Notes under the pieces: model-generated
What the model saw: only the letters and a program-made list of their open reading frames with translations
What the model was told of the DNA's origin: nothing
The model's database searches: none
Shown here: one piece after another, positions 42,388 through 51,312 of the stretch
Numbering within the stretch: the first letter of the stretch is position 1
Layout of the letters: every line of letters begins with the position of its first letter
Program-made: the position numbers and the translations under genes
Assembly (NCBI GenBank): GCA_964588335.1
Contig: CAZPOV010000014.1
Location: 32,375-96,374 of the forward strand
Direction: 5' to 3'
Length of the DNA: 64,000 nt
Source of the DNA: JAGQZY01 sp964588335
GTDB lineage: Bacteria; Bdellovibrionota; Bdellovibrionia; Bdellovibrionales; JAGQZY01

Positions 42388-44768
42388 TATTGGCACGCCT
42401 CACACGACTCAGGGTTCTCTAAAGAACAGACCAAAGCCTCTTCATCAGTGTACTCTTTGCGCTTGGTGGTGATTGTAGTTTTATTGATTCGCGTGGCCGG
42501 ACGACTTCTTAGATAGTAAGTCGTTTTTAACCCTTTTTTCCAGGCATACATATACATGGAGGACACTTTCCCAATCGTTGGGCTTTCCATAAAAAGGTTA
42601 AGGGATTGGCTTTGATCAATAAAAGCACCACGGTCAGCGGCCATTTCGATAAGGCTCTTCATTGGAAGCTCCCAAGCTGTTCGGTAAACCAAACGCAAAG
42701 CTTCAGGGATTTCAGTGATATTCTGAATCGACCCTTCATTGGCTTTGATCTGATCGCGAATGTCTTGCGTCCACAATCCAATCTTTTTAAGGTCTTTCAC
42801 CAAGTGACGGTTCACTTGCAGGAATTCACCAGAAAGAGTTTCTCTTTTAAACAGATTGGAAACCTGTGGTTCGATCGCTTCGTAACAGCCAGAAATACTG
42901 GCGATGGTGGCGGTGGGGGCAATCGCAATAATCAAAGAGTTGCGCAGACCATGTTTTTTGATCTCAGCCTTTAATTTTTCCCAACGCTCGGGACGCTCGG
43001 GCTCCACACCCCATAAATCAAACTGCAATTCGCCTTTGGCGGCTCGAGTCTCGTTGAAGTTCTCATGGGCACCAAGTTCGGCGGCCAACTCACACGAGGT
43101 TTGAACAGCCGCGTAGTAGACCTCTTCTTGAATCTTCTTCGAAATCTTACGAGCATCGTCGCTATCAAATGGAAGTCCCAGTTTAAAGAAAACATCCTGG
43201 AGTCCCATGCAGCCAAGGCCCACGGGGCGCCATTTGCTATTCGACTTCTTGGCCTTATCAATAGGGTAAAAGTTGATGTCGACGACACGATCGAGAAATT
43301 TAACAGCGGTGCGAACCGTCTCGCGAATTTTACGATAGTTGACTCCGTTTTCGGTCACGTGATGGGAAAGGTTGATCGATCCCAAGTTGCAAACCGCCGT
43401 TTCTTTATCATTTGTGACCTCTAGAATTTCAGTGCAAAGATTCGATAGGTGAATCACGTTCTTCTTCTCTGAAGTCTGATTGCTTTTTAAGTTGGAGTGG
43501 TCTTTGAAAGTCATCCAACCATTTCCGGTTTGTGCCAATGACTTCATCATACGCTGATACAGATCGCGGGCTCGAACTTGGGTTTCAAACTTTTCTTCCT
43601 TTTCAGCGGCTGTGTAGATTCGCTCGAACTCTTCGCCGTAAGTGTCTGTTAAATCGGGCATTATTTTCGGGTCAAATAAAGACCACATGCCGTCCTCTTC
43701 AACTCTTTTCATAAAAAGGTCAGGCACCCAGTTGGCCAGGTTTAAGTTGTGAGTTCTTTTGGCTTCGTCACCGGTGTTTTCTCGCAACTCAAGAAATTCT
43801 TCGATGTCGGCATGCCATGTCTCGAGATAGACGCAGCAAGCGCCTTTTCTTTTTCCACCTTGGTTGACGGCCGCCACCGAGGAATCCAAGGTTTTTAACC
43901 AGGGAACGATTCCATTGGAATGTCCGTTAGTGCCTTGGATCAATGAACCGCGTGAACGGACGCGGTGATAGGCCACTCCGATGCCGCCGGCAAACTTTGA
44001 AAGAAGGGCGATATCTTGGTATTTTCCGTAGATTGAGCGTAAGTCATCCTGGGGTGAGTCTAATAAATAACAAGAAGACATCTGAGGATGCACGGTTCCC
44101 GAGTTGAAAAGGGTCGGGGTGCTGGGCAGATAGTCTAAGTTGGATGTCAGTTGGTAAAGCTCAATAGCTTCTTCAGCAGAATGGGCTAAACCACAAGCCA
44201 CACGCATGAAAAAGTACTGAGGGGTCTCGAAAACATCACGTGTTTGTGGATCCTTAAGCAGGTAGCGATCATAAACTGTTCGCAAGCCGAAATACTGAAA
44301 TTTTTCATTGCGCCGACGTTTGATTGCCGCTTCTAGGGTCTCTTTGTTTTCTTTAACGAAATCCAAAGTCTTTTGAGCGATCAACCCACACTTTACACCG
44401 TACTCAACGGACTCACTGAACGACATCACGCCTTTGTTTTTGACCTCTTCTTGAATATAGATGCTTAGAAGCCGGCTGGCCAAAAGCGAATATTGAGGCT
44501 CTTCACCAATAAGCATGGCGGCGGTTTGAATGCTGAGGTTGTCCAATTCTTTTGTGGAGGCTCCGTCATACAATCCACTGATCGCTTTGATAGCCACTCG
44601 GTGGGGATCAATTTCTCGTAGATCCTCGGAGCACTCGGTCACTCGTTTGACGATTTTTGTGACATCAACAGGTTCTAAACTGCCGTTTCTTTTTCTCACT
44701 CGCATGAGATTTTCCTGTGAACTTTTGCTGGCTTTCGCTCGCGTTGTTTTTTCTTTTGTTGCTTCCAT
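42387..44768 (-). CDS. nrdA: Ribonucleotide reductase class Ia, large (alpha) subunit
   Basis: Reduces ribonucleoside diphosphates to deoxyribonucleotides. The 793-residue product has an N-terminal ATP-cone (VRKRNGSLEPVDVTKIVKRV), which allows dATP feedback control. The active site shows a Cys in MSSCYLLDSP, NLCTEILEV with the radical Cys and Glu, and the C-terminal redox pair in ESCEACQ. GGGAGG precedes ATG 44768. NrdR-type boxes lie upstream. Confidence 0.96.
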   Translation of the reverse strand: MEATKEKTTRAKASKSSQENLMRVRKRNGSLEPVDVTKIVKRVTECSEDLREIDPHRVAIKAISGLYDGASTKELDNLSIQTAAMLIGEEPQYSLLASRLLSIYIQEEVKNKGVMSFSESVEYGVKCGLIAQKTLDFVKENKETLEAAIKRRRNEKFQYFGLRTVYDRYLLKDPQTRDVFETPQYFFMRVACGLAHSAEEAIELYQLTSNLDYLPSTPTLFNSGTVHPQMSSCYLLDSPQDDLRSIYGKYQDIALLSKFAGGIGVAYHRVRSRGSLIQGTNGHSNGIVPWLKTLDSSVAAVNQGGKRKGACCVYLETWHADIEEFLELRENTGDEAKRTHNLNLANWVPDLFMKRVEEDGMWSLFDPKIMPDLTDTYGEEFERIYTAAEKEEKFETQVRARDLYQRMMKSLAQTGNGWMTFKDHSNLKSNQTSEKKNVIHLSNLCTEILEVTNDKETAVCNLGSINLSHHVTENGVNYRKIRETVRTAVKFLDRVVDINFYPIDKAKKSNSKWRPVGLGCMGLQDVFFKLGLPFDSDDARKISKKIQEEVYYAAVQTSCELAAELGAHENFNETRAAKGELQFDLWGVEPERPERWEKLKAEIKKHGLRNSLIIAIAPTATIASISGCYEAIEPQVSNLFKRETLSGEFLQVNRHLVKDLKKIGLWTQDIRDQIKANEGSIQNITEIPEALRLVYRTAWELPMKSLIEMAADRGAFIDQSQSLNLFMESPTIGKVSSMYMYAWKKGLKTTYYLRSRPATRINKTTITTKRKEYTDEEALVCSLENPESCEACQ

Positions 44769-44800
44769 CTTTAGCCCTCCCCACTGGCTTGAAGTTCGAT

Positions 44801-44809
44801 CACCTAGAT
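44801..44809 (-). promoter_or_regulatory. Third ATCTAGGT copy near the nrdA start
   Basis: On the minus strand ATCTAGGTG occurs here, in the opposite orientation to the two boxes at 44903-44949, 33 bases before the nrdA ATG. It matches their right half, but its left half has one extra base, so it is a weak or partial site. Confidence 0.3.
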
Positions 44810-44902
44810 CTTAGTATGGAAAATTTAGCGTATAAGACACTAAAAGAAGGCCGAGGCCTCCTTTTTTGTTTCCTGATTTTAGTCCTAATTTTTTTATTTA
44901 GA

Positions 44903-44949
44903 TAACTAAATCTAGGTTTTTCTTTTTCCGCTAATACTACATCTAGGTG
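44903..44949 (+). promoter_or_regulatory. Pair of NrdR-type boxes upstream of nrdA
   Basis: Two 16-base sites, at 44903-44918 and 44934-44949, share the core CTANATCTAG, fitting the NrdR consensus core CwAnATnTwG. Their centres are 31 bp apart, the three-turn spacing typical of NrdR box pairs. NrdR is the widespread zinc/ATP-cone repressor of ribonucleotide reductase genes. They lie about 135-180 bases upstream of nrdA. The 439-base region 44769-45207 that holds them has no other feature seen. Confidence 0.65.
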
Positions 44950-45207
44950 TGATGTGTATCCCTGATTAAAGACGGTAGTTGTACAACCTAGGGCTGTCAA
45001 ACAGGATTTGTAAAGGTCTAGGGATTTCAGCGAATTTAAAGAACTGTCAGGTTTTAACGGGCTTATTTGGCTCATTTTCTAGACACTTGTATAGGAAAAA
45101 ACAAATTTTTTTTTGCTCGATGTTGAGAGTTTACAACTGTGATTTGCGTTAATTAATGGCAAAAACTTTTCGCTTAATTTGCAAGCAGCAAAAGCCGATA
45201 GGGGAGT

Positions 45208-46701
45208 ATGTCTGGTTATGATAAATGGTTCCGATTCTCTCTTAATTTTTTTATTTTTCTAATGTTCTTTCAGCTAGGAAGTCTGTTGGTTTTGCGCAGC
45301 AGCTACAATCAGGCGCAAAACTACGTCAAAGACAACCAAGCCGAGGTCAACTTTCAATGTGGTGATTTTAACAAAGACGAAAACTATTGGGATCTTTCGA
45401 AAAATCAGCCAGAACTCTTATCATCTTGTATCGACTTGGATTGTCCCCAGTCTTTGTACAAAGGTCAGAAAGTTGATAACCAAGACACTGATTTGCACGT
45501 TCTTTCCGTGGAGAAGCCTTGGCCCTATCAGTGGGAAGGCATGAATTTGAAGCGGGGAAACTTTGTCGACGTAAAAATCGCTCAAAACGACAAACCGCTG
45601 AAACTGGTACTGGTCAGTCAAAGCTTTATGCTTTGGGATTTACAACTGGAAACCGGTCGCTCCACATTGAAGTCAAAAGCTAGGGAAAAGATCGATGAAC
45701 AGCCTATCAGTTTGGATTCGTTGACCGCTTACATTGACCCTGAAAGTTGGAACATCTCTTACCCCAGGCCGATTGAGGAAGTGATTATCATAGCCCCGGA
45801 TTTGGTTTGGATTGAAGGCTTAGACTCATCGACGAAGGTGACCTATTTTGACCAAAAACAACTGTGTGCTTATCCCACCGCTTGGGAAGAGATTCACAAT
45901 CCCGAAAACCAATTTCGTCGCCTGACCTTGGCTTTACAGGAATACACCGGTCTTCATGTCAGCAGTTTCCAAGGGCGAGAGATCGGCCGTCAATTTAAGG
46001 TTCCCTTTCGCAATCTCCTTGCTGAGAAACGCCAAGAGGAAGAAGCTTCTGGTCGAGCACTGGCCTCACAGAGCCCCGATGAATTGGGTCTTCAATGGGA
46101 GCGTCAGGGTGATCAGTTGCAAGCGACATCCTATCGCTACAAGCGCGATGGTCAGATTCATCAATTGGCAGTTCCCGACAAAACCACTCAAGCCTTTTTT
46201 GAAATGGCCAACGGCACGTTGTTTGTGATCAAAAATCATCAATTTGGCACTTGGGATGACCATCAAAAGAAATTTCAACCTTTGCACCTGCCATTGGGTA
46301 TGCCGGCCATGTACTGGCCGACGGCGATGACATTCAATCCTCTCAACAGTGAACTTTTGGTTTACAACGATGATCGTGGGGGTGAGGTCTTTGCTTATAA
46401 TGTTGTCACTAATACCTGGCGGGTTTTTGCCCAGCGGGTGGGTTACAGTTTGATGGCCATTCATTTCGACACCCAACGACGAAAACTGGTGGGAGCCCGT
46501 TATTTTGGCAAGAAAATTAAGGAACTGGTGATGTTAAACGAGCAGGGTCGGACTTTGAAATCTCTGCCTTTGCAGCAACCCTTGGATTTTTCCAAAAGTC
46601 GCTGGCGGGCGAAGCTCACCGCGAAAGGGCAGGATCTCTGGTTGAAAGTGCATCATCCGGTCCAGCCTGATGGCGACCTCCATCCTATCCAGGGCTCTTA
46701 A
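45208..46701 (+). CDS. Membrane-anchored protein with propeller-like C-terminal region, function unknown
   Basis: A 497-residue protein with one N-terminal membrane segment (FSLNFFIFLMFFQLGSLLVL) and a large exported part. Several Cys occur in the first 100 residues. The C-terminal 200 residues contain repeated strand patterns (AMTFNPLNSELLVYNDD, VFAYNVVTNTWRVFA, GARYFGKKIKELVMLN) like a Kelch or propeller fold. GGGGAG lies before ATG 45208. trpS follows on the same strand 42 bases later. Confidence 0.55.
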   Translation: MSGYDKWFRFSLNFFIFLMFFQLGSLLVLRSSYNQAQNYVKDNQAEVNFQCGDFNKDENYWDLSKNQPELLSSCIDLDCPQSLYKGQKVDNQDTDLHVLSVEKPWPYQWEGMNLKRGNFVDVKIAQNDKPLKLVLVSQSFMLWDLQLETGRSTLKSKAREKIDEQPISLDSLTAYIDPESWNISYPRPIEEVIIIAPDLVWIEGLDSSTKVTYFDQKQLCAYPTAWEEIHNPENQFRRLTLALQEYTGLHVSSFQGREIGRQFKVPFRNLLAEKRQEEEASGRALASQSPDELGLQWERQGDQLQATSYRYKRDGQIHQLAVPDKTTQAFFEMANGTLFVIKNHQFGTWDDHQKKFQPLHLPLGMPAMYWPTAMTFNPLNSELLVYNDDRGGEVFAYNVVTNTWRVFAQRVGYSLMAIHFDTQRRKLVGARYFGKKIKELVMLNEQGRTLKSLPLQQPLDFSKSRWRAKLTAKGQDLWLKVHHPVQPDGDLHPIQGS

Positions 46702-46743
46702 TTCTCACTTGGCTAGAGAACAGCCTTACGGTAAAACCTCTCT

Positions 46744-47757
46744 ATGCCCGAGGTTTCAAACAAAAAGAAGACAGTCCTAAGCGCTAGCACCACCACCGGT
46801 GACCTGACCTTGGGAAATTATATTGGTGCGATCAACAATTGGGCCAGTATGCAGGAGCAATACAACTGCTTTTACATGGTCGCCAATTTACACAGTTTGA
46901 CTGTTTATCAAGATCCCAAAGCATTGCAAGAGCGGACTCTGAGTTTTTTTGCACAATATTTAGCCTGTGGGCTGGATCCCGATAAAAACGTGGTCTTCGT
47001 ACAATCCCACGTTCCCGAGCATGCCGAATTGTGTTGGGCCCTTAATTGTATTGCTCCGATGGGTGCGCTGAATCGCATGACCCAGTTTAAAGAGAAGTCT
47101 GAAAAAACGCGAGAGATCAATAATGGCCTCTATTCTTACCCAGTTTTGATGGCGGCTGACATCCTTTTGTACCAGGCGGATCTGGTGCCAGTAGGGGCCG
47201 ACCAGAAACAGCATCTGGAATTGACCCGCGACTTGGCAGAAACCTTTAACAAACGCTACAGCCCCGTTTTTAAAATTCCCGAGCCTTTTATTGGAAAAAC
47301 CGGTGCTCGAATCATGTCATTGCAGGATCCGACGGCCAAAATGTCGAAATCTGATGAGAATCCTAAAGCTTTTGTTTCCATTATCGATCCACCTAAAAAG
47401 ATCCAGAAAAAGATCAAGGCGGCGGTGACCGACTCCGATCCTGATGCTCGCATCGTTTATGATCCAGACAAAAAGGTCGGTTTGGCCAACCTTATGACAA
47501 TTTATTCCGTTCTAAGCGGCCAATCCATGGCCGATATCGAAAAAGAATTTGATGGCAAGATGTATGGTCATCTTAAAGTGGCTCTGGCCGATCTGGTTTG
47601 TGAGACCTTTCAGCCTGTGCAAGAGAAGTACAACGATTTGATGAACAATCAGGATCACCTTTTAAGCATTATGAAGAAAAATGCCGAGCGCGCTCGCGAA
47701 GTGGCGGCAAAAACCCGTCAAAAGACCTATGAGGCCTTAGGATTGGTTGGCCTTTAA
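46744..47757 (+). CDS. trpS: Tryptophanyl-tRNA synthetase
   Basis: Class I synthetase charging tRNA-Trp, 337 residues. The HIGH region is TTGDLTLGNYIGAINNW and the KMSKS loop is KMSKSDENPKAF, both intact. The tryptophan pocket motif YPVLMAADILLYQADLVPVGADQKQHLELTRD is clear. A hairpin follows the stop at once. A TrpR-like regulator lies 2 kb downstream. Confidence 0.96.
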   Translation: MPEVSNKKKTVLSASTTTGDLTLGNYIGAINNWASMQEQYNCFYMVANLHSLTVYQDPKALQERTLSFFAQYLACGLDPDKNVVFVQSHVPEHAELCWALNCIAPMGALNRMTQFKEKSEKTREINNGLYSYPVLMAADILLYQADLVPVGADQKQHLELTRDLAETFNKRYSPVFKIPEPFIGKTGARIMSLQDPTAKMSKSDENPKAFVSIIDPPKKIQKKIKAAVTDSDPDARIVYDPDKKVGLANLMTIYSVLSGQSMADIEKEFDGKMYGHLKVALADLVCETFQPVQEKYNDLMNNQDHLLSIMKKNAERAREVAAKTRQKTYEALGLVGL

Positions 47758-47759
47758 GC

Positions 47760-47789
47760 AAAAAAAAGGGCGTTCTTTTCTGAACGCCC
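47760..47789 (-). terminator. Intrinsic terminator between trpS and the HD-GYP gene
   Basis: GGGCGTTC-ttttct-GAACGCCC gives a perfect 8-bp stem. On the minus strand it is followed by eight T, so it best serves the HD-GYP transcript, 280 bases past that gene; it may also help stop trpS. Confidence 0.75.
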
Positions 47790-47967
47790 ATGGGTGATAT
47801 CAAATAACGTCTTCAACTTTTAACTTCCGCTGGATTCACTTCAACACGAATTTTAACTTCAACTTCAACTTGCCCAAAACACCCTTAATATTCTCTGAAC
47901 CAATAACCACACAACAGATATTAAGATCGTACGTAAACCCGAATTGATCGTCCTAAATTCCATATAT

Positions 47968-48013
47968 CGGACCAAAAGAGGTTCCTCTTTGGTAATCAGA
48001 ACCTATTGGTCCG
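47968..48013. promoter_or_regulatory. Structured element with mutually exclusive hairpins
   Basis: In the 310-base gap 47758-48067, CGGACCAA (47968-47975) and TTGGTCCG (48006-48013) flank AGGTTC (47979-47984) and GAACCT (47999-48004), giving a 14-pair stem. ACCAAA-GAGG (47971-47981) can instead pair with CCTCTTTGGT (47984-47993). The two folds cannot coexist. It lies in the 3' region of the HD-GYP transcript. The rest of the gap shows only short repeats of ACTTCAACTT near 47815-47870. Confidence 0.4.
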
Positions 48014-48067
48014 TAACAAATGGAAAATAGGGTGATTTCTTAGCAAGCATGTTAAAACAAATTATGT

Positions 48068-49504
48068 TTATGCTGATGTTTTTTCAGAAATGCGAATTCG
48101 GTTGCGCAAAGCTCTTAAAGCCTCAGGGTCTAGGATGTCGTGTTTGTATTGTTCGAGAAGACTGAGTGCGGAGGCCGCATCGGTGCCCGAATGGTCTGGG
48201 TTTTCGATAGCGAGATGACAGAATTCATCAGCAGTTTGCACAATTTTAGCCATCGGAGAGATACGGGCTTTATTGAGTCCTCGTGGAAAACCCTGTCCTA
48301 ATATATTTTCATGATGTTCGTAGGCGATGTTGATCACTTCGCTGGGGATCGATTTGATGTTTTCAAGGAGATTGCGGCCCCGTTCGCAATGGGTCTCGAG
48401 CAATGCTTTTTCGGAAAAAGTCAGATCCGATTGGGGTTTATTAACGATCTCGCGATCAATCTCACGCTTTCCAATGTCGTGAAGAAGTCCACCAATACTC
48501 AGTTTGTAAAGATTATTGCCAGAGTTCCATCCCATCTGCTGGGCGATCATCACTGAATACAGACTGACACCCAAACTGTGAGCATATAAAAAATCGTTGT
48601 GCTGATTCAGAATTTCTAGGAGCTCAACACCATCTTTTTCATCCATAAGGGCGTTGATACTGGTGCAGATGTAAGTGTGGGCTTCATTGAAGGTGTCTTT
48701 GTTGACGCCACGAACGAATACACTTTCTAGAATGACCTCGTTGGCCGCTGCTAAGATCTTTTTCTTTTTGCTGGTAGGGAGTTGAGAGCTGGCGCTCACG
48801 GCTTGGGCCAGTTGAAGGTTGTGATCGACAATGATTTTGTAGTCGGCCGTTCGCACAAAGAAATACTTCAAGCCTTTTTGCAAATAGCGCCGAAATTGAG
48901 CCTCGTTGACGGGATCTTTCTTTTTAGCCACTTGCACGTATTTGTCTTTACCCAGTCGAATATAAACGTTCATCTTTAAGTGCTTTTGACTCACAAAATC
49001 GGCGAGGAGAACTCGACAGTATTCGGAGGGTTGAATCTTGATATCGAGGAGCTCCGGATTATGAACCTTCTGTTCGTTGGGTTCTTCATCAAGTTTTAGA
49101 ACAGTGTGGACTCTTTCAAGCAGATCCTCTTGGTCAACGGGTTTAAAAAGGCAGCCCTGCATCCGATAATTGTCCAAACCTTTTTGCTCTAAACTTTCCG
49201 GCGACCCGGTCAAGATGATGAACGGTGTCGGCGATTGTCGCTCCGGTTTACGATCATAAATGCGACGCACCCATTTGACGAACTCCACTGACGACTGCCC
49301 AGGCATATCCAACTCGGAGACAATGACATCCACCGATTCGGCCTCCAAAATTTGCTTGGCCACTTGAAAAGATTCGGCAAATGACACCTTGAAGCCGGCT
49401 TCAAGGAGAACTGAAGCTGACTGTTGGCGAGTCTCTTTGTCATAGTCGACAATTAAAATTTGCAGATCAGACAGTTTTTGTCGGGGTGCCGGTTGTTGAC
49501 TCAT
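48068..49504 (-). CDS. HD-GYP c-di-GMP phosphodiesterase-like protein with a non-canonical receiver
   Basis: A 478-residue cytoplasmic protein. Residues 14-130 form a receiver with IVDYD, ILTGSPE and FKPVD, but the phosphoacceptor Asp is Glu (VSELDMPG, E64). A middle domain (about 160-270) of the kind often preceding HD-GYP follows, then an HD-GYP domain: LLHDIGK, ETHCERG, YEHHENILGQGFPRG and IVQTADEF, with GYP changed to GFP. Metal-binding His and Asp are present, so activity is likely. ATG 49504 follows GAAAGGG; an earlier frame starts at 49546. Confidence 0.8.
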   Translation of the reverse strand: MSQQPAPRQKLSDLQILIVDYDKETRQQSASVLLEAGFKVSFAESFQVAKQILEAESVDVIVSELDMPGQSSVEFVKWVRRIYDRKPERQSPTPFIILTGSPESLEQKGLDNYRMQGCLFKPVDQEDLLERVHTVLKLDEEPNEQKVHNPELLDIKIQPSEYCRVLLADFVSQKHLKMNVYIRLGKDKYVQVAKKKDPVNEAQFRRYLQKGLKYFFVRTADYKIIVDHNLQLAQAVSASSQLPTSKKKKILAAANEVILESVFVRGVNKDTFNEAHTYICTSINALMDEKDGVELLEILNQHNDFLYAHSLGVSLYSVMIAQQMGWNSGNNLYKLSIGGLLHDIGKREIDREIVNKPQSDLTFSEKALLETHCERGRNLLENIKSIPSEVINIAYEHHENILGQGFPRGLNKARISPMAKIVQTADEFCHLAIENPDHSGTDAASALSLLEQYKHDILDPEALRALRNRIRISEKTSA

Positions 49505-49723
49505 AAATGACCCTTTCATTGGGTTCTTATCGGAAAATATCCACATTTTCCAAAGGCTTTAGGTTGAGTTCAAAAGGCATTAAAAAGAGACTGACAGTTT
49601 TTCTGGTTCAGAATGAGGCAAAACAATGAAGAGGGTGGAGGCTGAGGGATCCGGGACAGGATGGGTGATCGGCTAGGGGCTGCATTGGCCGTTAACGCAG
49701 TTCAAAAAAACTTGCCAAAATGT

Positions 49724-49741
49724 GTTTTAGTGTACTAAAAC
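49724..49741 (+). promoter_or_regulatory. Palindrome resembling a trp operator upstream of the TrpR-like gene
   Basis: GTTTTAGT-GT-ACTAAAAC is a perfect 8-bp inverted repeat 20 bases before the TrpR-like start. Its core TAGTnnACTA is the same as the centre of the E. coli trp operator (CTAGTTAACTAG). A possible -35 TTGCCA lies at 49712-49717, so the palindrome would overlap the -10 region, a good place for autorepression. Confidence 0.5.
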
Positions 49742-49761
49742 AATAAAACAAAAGGTGAGGC

Positions 49762-50207
49762 ATGAAAGACGCTTTCAACGGTCGCGACCGGCAGGTCAAA
49801 AAATTATTGCAAATACTCGTCGNNNNNNNNNNNNNNNNNNNNNNNNNNNNNNNNNNNNNNNNNNNNNNNNNNNNNNNNNNNNNNNNNNNNNNNNNNNNNN
49901 NNNNNNNNNNNNNNNNNNNNNNGACGCTTTCAACGGTCGCGACCGGCAGGTCAAAAAATTATTGCAAATACTCGTCGATATTGATGATTTGGCCACTTGC
50001 CGTAACTTTTTGTACGACCTGTGCACCCCCGCTGAGTTAAAATCAATGGCCGACCGCTGGGAAGTGGTACAAAAAATTTCCGAAGGTCAAAATTATCGCG
50101 ACATCGCCAAGACCACCGGCTGTTCAACAGCCACCATCACGCGCGTGGGACGTTCTTTAAAGTACGGTCGAGGTGGCTATCAGTGGGCTCTGGAGCGGGA
50201 GAGCTGA
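49762..50207 (+). CDS. TrpR/YerC-like transcriptional regulator (interrupted by an assembly gap)
   Basis: After removing the 155-base gap artefact the gene is 291 bases and encodes 96 residues. The sequence LYDLCTPAELKSMADRWEVVQKISEG followed by NYRDIAKTTGCSTATITRVGRSL matches the TrpR/YerC/YecD helix-turn-helix family. E. coli TrpR binds tryptophan and represses trp genes; YerC members often have unknown ligands. AAGGTGAGG precedes ATG 49762. A trp-operator-like palindrome sits just upstream, and trpS is 2 kb away. The stop shares one base with the next gene. Confidence 0.85.
49823..49922. other. Scaffold gap (100 N) with duplicated 55-base flanks
   Basis: The 55 bases at 49768-49822 recur exactly at 49923-49977, on either side of exactly 100 N, the same geometry as the gap at 7152. 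True sequence has one copy and no gap. Confidence 0.95.
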
Positions 50208-50803
50208 TGATCTTTCGTTTCTGGCTTTATTTCGCACTTTTGGTTATTTGTGGTGCCTGGGGATGGCAGCCACGGCGTTGCGCCGACGTTTACCAAACCC
50301 AGTCAATGCAAGCGTTTCGTGAAGGGGGCGAAACGGCTTCGGTTGTCAGGAGTATAGAAGATCCGGGCCGCTTGCTCCGGCAGAATTTTGAGATCGATTA
50401 CCGAGGGTCTGCGACCTTTGACATTCTCCGTATTTTCAATCGCATTCAAAATGAGTATCCACGGGGTTGGATTCGACGCAGCAAAGACTTTACCGAATTC
50501 GCGATTCCAGAGGGTCGCTGGAACTGGCAACACCTGTTTAAGAAAAGTTTCGAAGAGGTGGTCGAGCAGCTGTCGGCCTCCAAAATTCAAAGAATCGATT
50601 TTTTTGCCAATGGCTATCGAGAAATTCGAAGAGAAGGGGAACTTTTATTTGATTTTGAAGTTCGGCGCAATGAGCAGGGAGAAAAGGTATACATTCTGCG
50701 CATCGACCCGCGCATCATTGAATTGGTCGATTTTCATTTGGAGCCGGCCATTGCCAACATGTATCTGGAGTCGGGTCTTTTTAAAACCATTTTTTATAAA
50801 TAA
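50207..50803 (+). CDS. Exported protein, function unknown
   Basis: A 198-residue protein with an N-terminal hydrophobic signal (FWLYFALLVICGAWG). No family recognised. The ATG at 50207 overlaps the regulator stop by one base, so the two are translated from the same message and may be functionally linked. Confidence 0.55.
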   Translation: MIFRFWLYFALLVICGAWGWQPRRCADVYQTQSMQAFREGGETASVVRSIEDPGRLLRQNFEIDYRGSATFDILRIFNRIQNEYPRGWIRRSKDFTEFAIPEGRWNWQHLFKKSFEEVVEQLSASKIQRIDFFANGYREIRREGELLFDFEVRRNEQGEKVYILRIDPRIIELVDFHLEPAIANMYLESGLFKTIFYK

Positions 50804-50832
50804 AGTTGTGGTAGTAAAAAAAACAACAAATA

Positions 50833-50855
50833 AGAAAGGGGTAGAGCACCCCTTT
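50833..50855. terminator. Bidirectional terminator hairpin
   Basis: GAAAGGGGT-agagc-ACCCCTTTC is a perfect 9-bp stem between convergent genes ending at 50803 (+) and 50869 (-), with T-rich sequence after it on the minus strand. Confidence 0.65.
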
Positions 50856-50868
50856 CTAAAATGAAATA

Positions 50869-51312
50869 TCAATTGGATTTGGTTACAGGAACAGGACGCA
50901 AATTCACCTGAAAAAGTGGACCGTCGAGGCTTGTACCGGTGACCCCACCAACATAGGACAGAAAAACAGGCTCGCCGACTAAACGAATGTCAACCATAAA
51001 CAAATAGCCGCCGCGCTCTTCAACATCGATTGGATAGGCTTGCCATTGTTTAACCGTCGCTGATTTATCGAATTTGGCCACAACCAGAAGGTACTCAGTG
51101 TCTTCGCCTTTTTTGATAATAACCACGGGTTTTGTGATCATTCCACGGTCATTAATTTGACCAACACAAACACTTTCTGGATACTCAGTGTTGGACATGC
51201 CATTCAGGGAATTGATTCCACACTCAGTGGTGACAATAGAACCTTCTGGCTTCAATTCCGCTTGCGCAGAAGCCGAAAATACCAGTAGGGCTGTTAAAAT
51301 AATAGATTTCAT
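50869..51312 (-). CDS. Small secreted protein, function unknown
   Basis: A 147-residue protein with a clear signal peptide (MKSIILTALLVFSASAQA) and two Cys. Mostly beta-strand pattern. AAGGAG lies before ATG 51312. No family recognised. The 187 bases upstream hold no convincing gene. Confidence 0.6.
   Translation of the reverse strand: MKSIILTALLVFSASAQAELKPEGSIVTTECGINSLNGMSNTEYPESVCVGQINDRGMITKPVVIIKKGEDTEYLLVVAKFDKSATVKQWQAYPIDVEERGGYLFMVDIRLVGEPVFLSYVGGVTGTSLDGPLFQVNLRPVPVTKSN

Noticed and set aside
44800..45075. Minus-strand ORF of 91 residues upstream of nrdA
   Set aside because: No homology pattern or ribosome site; it spans the NrdR-type boxes and is probably non-coding.
47815..47875. 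Short ACTTCAACTT repeats as a CRISPR remnant
   Set aside because: Units are too short and too close together, with no spacers and no cas genes nearby.
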